A DNA stretch of 64,000 nt from Oscillospiraceae bacterium. Its GTDB lineage: Bacteria; Bacillota; Clostridia; Oscillospirales; Oscillospiraceae. Below are positions 25,656 to 32,513 of this stretch, piece by piece (position 1 is the stretch's first letter; the number at the start of each line of letters is the position of its first letter). The notes below the pieces were generated by a model. That model had not been told where the DNA came from. It made no database searches and saw only the letters and a program-made list of their open reading frames with translations. The translations under genes and the position numbers were made by a program. Location: positions 124,001 through 188,000 of the forward strand of contig CACZDN010000005.1 of NCBI GenBank assembly GCA_902779945.1, given 5' to 3'.

Positions 25656-26404
25656 GCCCCGCCGTCCGCAAGCTTTTTCGGACGCTCGCGGTGCTGCTGT
25701 TCTGGCTTCTCGTGTGGCAGTTTGCGGCGCTCAGAGTGGGGCAGGAGCTGCTGCTGCCGTCTCCGGTACAGGTCGCGCGTGCGCTGTATGCGCTCTCGCG
25801 GACCGCGGAATTCTGGCTGACCGTCGGGCAGAGTCTGCTCAGAGTGCTGAGCGGCATCGTGCTCGCGGCACTGTTTGGCGTACTGCTGGCCTTTCTGACG
25901 CACAAAAGCCCCCTCGCGAGCGCCCTGTTCAGCCCCCTCATGACGCTGGTGAAATCGACGCCCGTGGCCTCGTTCATCATCCTCGCCCTCGTATGGCTGG
26001 GGCGCGGCGCTGTGCCGCTGTTCATCGCGGCGCTGATGGTGCTGCCCGTCGTATGGTCCAACATGTCGGCGGGGCTCCGGGGGATCGACCCGCAGCTTCT
26101 GGAGCTCTCGCGCGTCTACCGTCTGCCGAAGGCGCGGGTGCTGCGGCGCGTCGTGTGGCCCTCGGTGCGGCCGCATCTGCGCTCTGCTCTGCGCTCCGCC
26201 CTCGGTCTCGGCTGGAAGGCCGGGATCGCCGCAGAGGTGCTGACCGTGCCGCCCTACTCCATCGGCAAGCGCATCTTTGAGGCCAAGCTCTACCTCGAAA
26301 CCACCGAGCTCTTCGCCTGGACCGCCGCGGTCATCCTGCTAAGTCTGACGATCGAGAGGCTGCTGCTGCGCGCGGTGGACGGAAAGGACGGGACCCATGC
26401 TTGA
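25652..26404 (+). CDS. ABC transporter permease (SsuC/TauC-like)
   Basis: A 250-residue inner-membrane permease with about six helices. The cytoplasmic coupling loop is LSRVYRLPKARVLRRVVWPSVRPHLRSALRSALGLGWKAGIAAEV, of the BPD_transp_1 family (shown in Pfam as an EAA-like loop). It overlaps the binding-protein gene by four bases (ATGA) and the ATPase gene by eight. It forms the channel of a nitrate/sulfonate/taurine-type importer whose substrate is unidentified. Confidence 0.9.
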   Translation: MSPAVRKLFRTLAVLLFWLLVWQFAALRVGQELLLPSPVQVARALYALSRTAEFWLTVGQSLLRVLSGIVLAALFGVLLAFLTHKSPLASALFSPLMTLVKSTPVASFIILALVWLGRGAVPLFIAALMVLPVVWSNMSAGLRGIDPQLLELSRVYRLPKARVLRRVVWPSVRPHLRSALRSALGLGWKAGIAAEVLTVPPYSIGKRIFEAKLYLETTELFAWTAAVILLSLTIERLLLRAVDGKDGTHA

Positions 26405-26984
26405 ATTGCAGAACGTCTCCCTCCGATATGGGGACAGACAGGTCCTCGACGGGTGCAGTCTCCGCCTTGAAGCGGGGGAGAGGCTTGCTCTCATGGGGCC
26501 CTCCGGCTGCGGCAAGACCACGCTCCTGCGCGTTGCCCTGTCCCTGCAAAGCCCGGACAGCGGCACGGTGAGCTGCGCGGCGAGGCGCATCGCCGCCGTC
26601 TTTCAGGAGCCGCGCCTTCTGCCCTGGCGCACGGCGGAGGAGAATGTCAACCTCGTCCTCTCCGACCGGGAGGACACCATGCCCGAGGCGCTGGCCTGGC
26701 TCCGGAAGCTGGAGCTCGAGGATGCGCGCGGCCTCTGTCCCGCGGAGCTCTCCGGCGGGATGCAGCAGCGCGTCTCCATTGCCCGCGCCCTTGCGGTAAA
26801 GCCGGAGCTTCTGGTGTTGGACGAGCCCTTCAAGGCCATGGACGACGCCCTGCACGAGCGCGTGCTGCAAACGGTCGCAGTGTCGTCAAAAAACGCGGCC
26901 CTCCTGCTCGTCACCCACAGCGAGGAGGAGGCCCGCGCCCTGAGCTGCCGCGTCCTACGCTGGCAGGACGGGCGCTTCGCGTGA
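26397..26984 (+). CDS. ABC transporter ATP-binding protein
   Basis: A 195-residue ATPase with Walker A GPSGCGKTT (about 35-43), Q-loop FQEPRLLPW, signature LSGGMQQRVSIARA, Walker B LLVLDEP and switch VTHSEEEA. It is shorter than typical SsuB/TauB subunits (about 250) because it lacks their C-terminal extension, but all catalytic motifs are intact. It powers the importer formed with the two genes upstream. The last gene of its operon; the 389-base gap after it holds a small CCCTGC/GCAGGG hairpin (26993-27010), a degenerate GGAATGAC repeat arm near 27063 and a family-A element. Confidence 0.93.
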   Translation: MLELQNVSLRYGDRQVLDGCSLRLEAGERLALMGPSGCGKTTLLRVALSLQSPDSGTVSCAARRIAAVFQEPRLLPWRTAEENVNLVLSDREDTMPEALAWLRKLELEDARGLCPAELSGGMQQRVSIARALAVKPELLVLDEPFKAMDDALHERVLQTVAVSSKNAALLLVTHSEEEARALSCRVLRWQDGRFA

Positions 26985-27114
26985 ATGAAATCGCCCTGCG
27001 CAAAGCAGGGGATCTCTCCTGAAAGGCTGAAAAAAACAACTTCAACTCCGCTTTGCGTGGCCCGGAATGACAGCCATGACATTGGAGACTGGATACCGGA
27101 TTTATTAAGGCAAT

Positions 27115-27220
27115 ACCGCATAATTCGGCAAGAACAGATCCTGAGAAAATTTGGGTTCTGATAAAGGCGCTTTTTCGCAGATGTACTTTGTGTACCTCAA
27201 GAAGTGCGGTGTTGCCTTAA
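27115..27220. repeat. Family-A inverted-repeat element, 106-bp copy
   Basis: Ends TTAAGGCAATACCGCA and TGCGGTGTTGCCTTAA are inverted with one mismatch in 16. The interior matches the copy at 19556 (AATTCGG, ATCCTGAGAAAATTTGGG, ACTTTGTGTA). As RNA the ends would pair into a hairpin. Confidence 0.85.
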
Positions 27221-27373
27221 CAAGAGGTTTCCCCATATATCGGGGGGACCTCTTTTCTGCTGCCAACGGACAGCAGGCATTGAAAATTGTCATTTCATAT
27301 GATAAAATCAAAAAAGGCATACAAAATGCCCGACTGCGCAAAAGCTCCAGACCCCATTCAGGAGTATAATAAG

Positions 27374-28267
27374 ATGAAACAAACAATCAAAAACGCGGTC
27401 AATCTGGCTGCACCGCATACCTGGTCTGCATCGATCATGCCCTGCGTCCTCGCACTTGCCATCAGCTATAAGCAGGCGGGAACGATCCGTGCGGACATGG
27501 CGCTCTGTCTGTTTGTGATCGCAGTGCTGATGCAATCCTCGGTCAACGCCCTGAATGACTACGCGGATTTCGTGAAGGGGACCGACACGCTTGATAACTC
27601 GCCCGACCCGACCGACGCGGTGATCGTCTACGGACTCAAGCCGGAGACGGCAAAAAAGCTGGGAATTGCCTTTCTGCTCTGCGCTTTTCTGACGGGCATC
27701 CATGTGGTCGTCCGCTGCGGGACGGTTCCGCTTGTGATCGGCCTGATCGGCGCGCTCATCATCGTCGCCTATTCATGCGGCAAGCTGCCGATCTCCTATC
27801 TGCCCTTCGGCGAGCTTGTCTCTGGCTTCGTGATGGGCGGTTTGATTACGCTGGCGGGCGTATACATGCAGACAGGACTGCTGCGCTTTTCCGTGCTGGC
27901 TGAGGCTCTCCCCGTGCTCATCGGCATTGGCATGATCATGCTCTCCAACAACGGCTGCGATATCGAGCGCGACATCCCCGCCGGACGCCGGACGCTTCCC
28001 TGCCTGCTTGGGAGGGCGCGTACAGATCGTCTGTACCGGGTCCTGCTCATCGTCTGGCTGCTCAGCCCTCTGCCGGTCTTCCTGGTTGAGCGTCACGGTC
28101 TGTCCGTGCTGGTCTACATCCTGGAAATGCCGGTGTTTATGAGCCATTTCGTCAGGCAGTATTCTCTGCCGCTCGGCCAGGAAAAAAGGGGGCTTGTGAT
28201 GGCGGGAATCACGAATCTCGTCATCCTGCTGAGCTTTGCCTACGCTGCTGCGCTGCTGATGGGGTGA
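27374..28267 (+). CDS. menA: UbiA family prenyltransferase (MenA-like)
   Basis: A 297-residue protein with eight or nine membrane helices and the two Asp-rich motifs of UbiA enzymes: NALNDYADFVKGTD (about 60) and NNGCDIERD (about 196). The pattern most resembles 1,4-dihydroxy-2-naphthoate polyprenyltransferase, which attaches the isoprenoid tail in menaquinone synthesis. The start ATG at 27374 follows AGGAG; a longer frame has no ribosome site. It overlaps the methyltransferase gene by four bases and heads an operon of six. The other men genes are not in the window, so the substrate naphthoate might come from outside the cell (inference). Confidence 0.85.
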   Translation: MKQTIKNAVNLAAPHTWSASIMPCVLALAISYKQAGTIRADMALCLFVIAVLMQSSVNALNDYADFVKGTDTLDNSPDPTDAVIVYGLKPETAKKLGIAFLLCAFLTGIHVVVRCGTVPLVIGLIGALIIVAYSCGKLPISYLPFGELVSGFVMGGLITLAGVYMQTGLLRFSVLAEALPVLIGIGMIMLSNNGCDIERDIPAGRRTLPCLLGRARTDRLYRVLLIVWLLSPLPVFLVERHGLSVLVYILEMPVFMSHFVRQYSLPLGQEKRGLVMAGITNLVILLSFAYAAALLMG

Positions 28268-29004
28268 GACCTTTGAACGAAAAAGAAAAAGAAGAATATG
28301 TATTCCGCGTTTTTCAGAGCATTGCCGGCGGCTATGACGGCGCAAACCAGCGCATCAGCATCGGCGCGCACATGCGCTGGAAGCGCCGTGCCGCCCGCGC
28401 GCTGTGCGCAATGCTCCCGGATGGGTGTTCCATTCTGGACATTGGCTGCGGGACCGGGGACATGCTGCGCATCTTTTCGGCGGAGCGTCCGCGCGCAAGG
28501 CTGACAGGTCTGGACTTTTCACCGAACATGCTCAGTGTGGCAGAGGACCGCTGCCGCGGCATCGAGCAGCTCACGCTGCGGCAGGGCAATGCCATGGCTC
28601 TGCCCTTTTCGGACGGGAGCTTTGACGGTGCGTGCATGTCATTCGCCCTGCGCAATACCGCCGATTATTCCCGGACACTCCGCGAAGCGGCACGGGTCCT
28701 CCGGCCGGGCGGCGTGATGCTGGTGATCGACTCCTTCGTTCCGCAGGGCCGGTTGGTGCGTCCGTTTTACGATCTGTATTTTTCAAAGCTCATGCCGCTT
28801 CTCGGCGGCGGGTTTCGCAGGCGGAGGGAATACGACTGGCTGACAAGGAGCACGCGGGAATTCATCAGCACGGACAGGCTGCGGGATTTGATGGGCGAAG
28901 CCGGACTCACGAGCTGCGGCGGGAAGGCGTTTATGTTCGGAGCCTGCGCGTATGTACTGGGCAGAAAAAACACAGAGGGAGATTCTTTTGATGCAGACAT
29001 TTGA
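28264..29004 (+). CDS. ubiE: UbiE/MenG-like quinone C-methyltransferase
   Basis: A 246-residue class I SAM methyltransferase. It has the UbiE opening VFQSIAGGYDGANQRISIG, the SAM motif ILDIGCGTGDML (about 57-68), LTGLDFSPNML, and the post-motif CMSFALRNTADYSRTLREAARVL diagnostic of UbiE/MenG. It methylates demethylmenaquinone (or a related quinone) to the final product. The start is GTG at 28264 overlapping the previous stop, or TTG at 28273; both are possible. The last 14 bases overlap the polyprenyl synthase gene. Confidence 0.9.
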   Translation: MRPLNEKEKEEYVFRVFQSIAGGYDGANQRISIGAHMRWKRRAARALCAMLPDGCSILDIGCGTGDMLRIFSAERPRARLTGLDFSPNMLSVAEDRCRGIEQLTLRQGNAMALPFSDGSFDGACMSFALRNTADYSRTLREAARVLRPGGVMLVIDSFVPQGRLVRPFYDLYFSKLMPLLGGGFRRRREYDWLTRSTREFISTDRLRDLMGEAGLTSCGGKAFMFGACAYVLGRKNTEGDSFDADI

Positions 29005-29962
29005 TTTACAGATGGAGCCGGCGCTTGCCGAGATCCGCTCACGGATGCTGCATGTGCTGGACGGGATGCCTGGGCACGAGGGGATGAGGAGCCTTCTGGC
29101 GGATGTGGTGAATACGCCCGGAAAAATGATCCGCACGAAGCTTATGCTCCTCGCCGCGGGAAACTGCCCGCCAGACCGGCAGGACGAGCTGCTGAGCACC
29201 GCGGCGGCGCTCGAGCTGATCCACAGCTCTTCGCTGATCCTCGATGACCTGATCGACGATTCTCCGCTGCGGCGTGGCAGGCCTACGGTACAGAAGCAAT
29301 ACGGCAAGCCGATTGCGGTCTGCAGCGGCGTATATCTGCTTGTGACCGCGCTCGCATGGCTGACAGACAGGGGCTTTACGGTCTCCGCAAGAGAGCTGAT
29401 GGATGCGGTGCAGGCCACCTGCGACGGAGAGATGATCCAGCATGAAAACCGCGGCAACATCGGGATAAGCACGGAGGCGTATTTTGACGCGATCCGCGGC
29501 AAGACGGCCTGCGCCTTTTCCACCGCCTGCAAAATGGCCTGCCGTATCGCCGGCCGGGAGGAACGGGAAAGCCGTGCCCTGGAGGGATTCGGTATGCTGA
29601 TCGGGATCATGTTCCAGCTCCGGGATGATCTTCTGGACTGGACGATGGAGGAGGCGCAGCTTGGAAAGCCGGTAAACGAGGACTTTGCGGACGGCGTCTA
29701 TACCCTGCCGACCATCTGGGGCTTTTCAGACAGCCGCTGCGGAGACAGGCTCCGGGCGCTGGCGGAGAAAAAGGAGATGAGCGCGCAGAATCTTCAGGAA
29801 GCCAGGCGCATCGTGGCAGATGCCGGCGGCGTGGCTTATACCGCGGCGTATCTGAAAAAGCTCGGCTCGCAGGCGGACGCGCTGCTGGATATTCTGCCGG
29901 ACGACGGGAATACGGACGCGATGCGCGCGCTGGTCCGTCTTCTGGAGGTGGAGTGCAAATGA
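28991..29962 (+). CDS. Trans-polyprenyl diphosphate synthase
   Basis: A 323-residue all-helical enzyme with the first Asp-rich motif LILDDLIDDSPLRRGRPTV (about 84-102) and the second MFQLRDDLLDW (about 204-214), plus GEMIQ between them. It condenses isopentenyl diphosphate units to the side chain for quinones. The residue before the first motif (bulky or small) sets chain length, which I cannot predict. The start ATG at 28991 follows GGGAG. Its position between the methyltransferase and the radical SAM gene supports a quinone tail role. Confidence 0.9.
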   Translation: MQTFDLQMEPALAEIRSRMLHVLDGMPGHEGMRSLLADVVNTPGKMIRTKLMLLAAGNCPPDRQDELLSTAAALELIHSSSLILDDLIDDSPLRRGRPTVQKQYGKPIAVCSGVYLLVTALAWLTDRGFTVSARELMDAVQATCDGEMIQHENRGNIGISTEAYFDAIRGKTACAFSTACKMACRIAGREERESRALEGFGMLIGIMFQLRDDLLDWTMEEAQLGKPVNEDFADGVYTLPTIWGFSDSRCGDRLRALAEKKEMSAQNLQEARRIVADAGGVAYTAAYLKKLGSQADALLDILPDDGNTDAMRALVRLLEVECK

Positions 29963-31278
29963 TTGCAGAGCGTCTTCTGTCCCTTGCCGTTCGGACGATG
30001 AACGGGCACTATCTGAACATGAAGCCCTGGCAGGAGAGCCGGCTCCCCGCCCCGGACAAAGGCAAGGTCTACATGCTGTACGCGCATGTTCCCTTCTGTG
30101 TAAGCCTGTGCCCGTACTGCAGCTTCAACCGCTTTCCGTTCGAGGAGGGCAGGGCTCGGGCATATTTTCGCTCTCTGCGCCGGGAGATCCGTATGCTTGC
30201 GGATGCAGGCTATGTTTTTGAGAGCATGTATATCGGCGGCGGAACGCCGACCGTCCTGCCGGACGAACTGGCCGAGACGATCATGCTGGCCAGGGAGCTT
30301 TTCTCCGTTCGCAGCGTCTCCACCGAAACCAATCCCAATCATCTCAACCCGCAATACCTTGATCCTCTGCGGGGCCTGGTGGACCGGATGAGTGTCGGCG
30401 TGCAATCCTTTGACGACGGTCTTCTGCGTCGGATGTGCCGCTATGAGAAATACGGTTCCGGGGCGGAGATCCTTGAGCGCCTGCGCGCCTGCAGCGAGGA
30501 GGGGATCTTCAAAACCCTGAATGCGGATATGATCTTCAACTATCCCACGCAGACCGAGGACATGCTGCTGTACGATCTCGGGCAGATCAAGGCAAGCGGC
30601 TGCAACCAGGTGACCTTTTACCCGCTGATGGTCTCGCCCGCTGTAGAACGCACGCTGACAAGCGCCCTCGGAGTTGTGGATTATTCGCGGGAGGAGCGGC
30701 TGTACAACATCATCTGTCACGAACTTGCGGAGGGCGCGGATGCAATGTTCCGGTTTGGCTCCGCCTGGACCTTCAACCGGACGGAAACCGCCCTGATCGA
30801 CGAATATGTCGTGGATTATGAGGAGTACGCGGCAGTCGGCTCGGGGGGCATGTCCTTTCTTGACAGGACCTATCTTGTCAACACCTTCAGTCTGGATCGC
30901 TATGCGGAGCGGATCGAGAGCGGCCGGACAAGCGCCTCCGGCCATGTGAAATTCAACAGGCGCGACCATATGCGCTATCGCTTTATGATGCAGCTTTTCG
31001 GGCTGCGCCTGGACAAGCGGAAATGGGCGCAGGATTTTGGGTGTACCGTGGCGGCCGGCCTGCCGGCGGAGTATCTGTTTCTCAAGTCCGCGGGAGCCTT
31101 CGAACAGGACGACGATGAGGCGATCACCCTTTCGCAGAAAGGGCGCTATCTGCTGGTTGCCATGATGCGGCAGTTTTTTATCGGCGTGAATTCCGTGCGG
31201 GACGAGGCCAGAAAAGAGGCCGGAATCGATCTGACACAGATGGTTTCAAATAAAACGGTAGGGGAGGAAAAACCATGA
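29959..31278 (+). CDS. HemN/HemW-like radical SAM protein
   Basis: A 439-residue radical SAM enzyme with the 4Fe-4S motif in VPFCVSLCPYCSF, the SAM-binding MYIGGGTPTVL, and MSVGVQSFDDGLLRRMCR, all as in coproporphyrinogen oxidase-like proteins. The C-terminal half diverges from HemN and HemW; a HutW/ChuW-type heme-degrading role or a quinone-related step are both possible. ATG at 29959 follows GGAGGTGGAG; GTG at 29953 is an alternative. It overlaps the following GAF-ABC gene by four bases. The function is uncertain; the fold and cluster are certain. Confidence 0.85.
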   Translation: MIAERLLSLAVRTMNGHYLNMKPWQESRLPAPDKGKVYMLYAHVPFCVSLCPYCSFNRFPFEEGRARAYFRSLRREIRMLADAGYVFESMYIGGGTPTVLPDELAETIMLARELFSVRSVSTETNPNHLNPQYLDPLRGLVDRMSVGVQSFDDGLLRRMCRYEKYGSGAEILERLRACSEEGIFKTLNADMIFNYPTQTEDMLLYDLGQIKASGCNQVTFYPLMVSPAVERTLTSALGVVDYSREERLYNIICHELAEGADAMFRFGSAWTFNRTETALIDEYVVDYEEYAAVGSGGMSFLDRTYLVNTFSLDRYAERIESGRTSASGHVKFNRRDHMRYRFMMQLFGLRLDKRKWAQDFGCTVAAGLPAEYLFLKSAGAFEQDDDEAITLSQKGRYLLVAMMRQFFIGVNSVRDEARKEAGIDLTQMVSNKTVGEEKP

Positions 31279-32498
31279 GCGGGAAACTGAATTCCGGTTA
31301 TATTCAGGCTATCTGGGAAGTAACCGAAGCGCTGCAGGATGAAAAGCAGATGGAGAATGCGCTCTCCAACTGCCTGAACATCCTGGCAAAAGCCGTCGGA
31401 GCTGAGATCGGCCTGGTATGGCTCGAGAGCAGGGACGACGGGCGGCTCCACAGCATAGCAAGCGCCGGGCAGATGGATTTGACGGGCGTGCGCGTAGACG
31501 CTTCCACGGGGATCCTGGGCCGTGTTTTCCAGTCGCAGGAGATCGTGCTGATCAATGACGCGCCGAACAGTCCTCTCTTCAATTCCGCGGTGGACGAAGA
31601 GCTCGGCGTGAAAATTGAAAATACGCTCGTCGTTCCGCTGGCGACGCGCTCGACAGTCTTTGGCTGCATACAGCTCATCAACAAGGCAGAGGACGGATTC
31701 ACGGAGAGTGACCGGGTACTGAGCGGGAACCTTGCGGCTCTCGTATCGCTTGACATTGAGGACAAGGGTTATCTGATCCAGTATAAAAAGGGCAGAAACC
31801 CTCTCATCGTGCTGAAGGACGTGGTCAAGGAGTTCCCCTCGGGCGAGACGGTCCTGCGGGTATTGAACGGCGTTGACCTCACGGTTTATGAACAGGAGTT
31901 TCTGGTGATCCTCGGCGAGAGCGGCTGCGGAAAAACCACCCTGCTCAACATTCTCGGCGGCATGGACTCGCTGACCGGCGGGAGCATGACAATAGCCGGA
32001 AAGGACTTTTCACACCCCGATGAGAAGGAGCTTACAGAATACCGGCGTGACTTTATCGGCTTTATTTTCCAGGCTTATAACCTCATGCCGAACCTGTCGG
32101 CGATCGACAATGTAGAGCTCATTGCGGAGAACAGCCGCGATCCCATCTCCTCGGAGGAGGCGATCGCCATGGTGGGACTCTCGGAACGCAAATACAACCG
32201 GCCTTCCCAGCTCTCCGGCGGTCAGCAGCAGCGCGTCTCCATCGCCAGAGCGCTGGTAAAAAACCCGAAGCTCATCCTCGCGGATGAGCCGACGGCGGCC
32301 CTGGACTTTCAGACCGGGCAGGAAGTGCTTGAAATTGTTGAAAATATTGTACACCGGCAGGGCAAAAGCGTCGTGATGGTCACCCATAACGCCGAGATTG
32401 CCAAAATGGCAGATCGCGTCATCAAGCTGAAGGGCGGGCAGATCTCCAGCATTCGCATCAACAACTCTCCCTTGCACGCGGCGGAGCTCTCCTGGTAA
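31275..32498 (+). CDS. GAF domain-ABC ATPase fusion (LolD/MacB type)
   Basis: 407 residues. Residues 1-165 form a GAF sensor domain (NCLNILAKAVGAEIGLVWLE ... ENTLVVPLATRSTVFGCIQLIN). From about 175 an ABC ATPase of the MacB/LolD export class follows, with Walker A GESGCGKTT (about 215), Q-loop FQAYNLM, signature LSGGQQQRVSIARA, Walker B LILADEPTAALD and switch VMVTHNAE. GAF domains bind small ligands or hold cofactors, so transport may be gated by an internal signal. It partners the FtsX-type permease encoded 15 bases downstream. It is co-operonic with quinone genes. No characterised example is known to me. Confidence 0.9.
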   Translation: MSGKLNSGYIQAIWEVTEALQDEKQMENALSNCLNILAKAVGAEIGLVWLESRDDGRLHSIASAGQMDLTGVRVDASTGILGRVFQSQEIVLINDAPNSPLFNSAVDEELGVKIENTLVVPLATRSTVFGCIQLINKAEDGFTESDRVLSGNLAALVSLDIEDKGYLIQYKKGRNPLIVLKDVVKEFPSGETVLRVLNGVDLTVYEQEFLVILGESGCGKTTLLNILGGMDSLTGGSMTIAGKDFSHPDEKELTEYRRDFIGFIFQAYNLMPNLSAIDNVELIAENSRDPISSEEAIAMVGLSERKYNRPSQLSGGQQQRVSIARALVKNPKLILADEPTAALDFQTGQEVLEIVENIVHRQGKSVVMVTHNAEIAKMADRVIKLKGGQISSIRINNSPLHAAELSW

Positions 32499-32513
32499 TG
32501 GGGGTGAAGGCAG

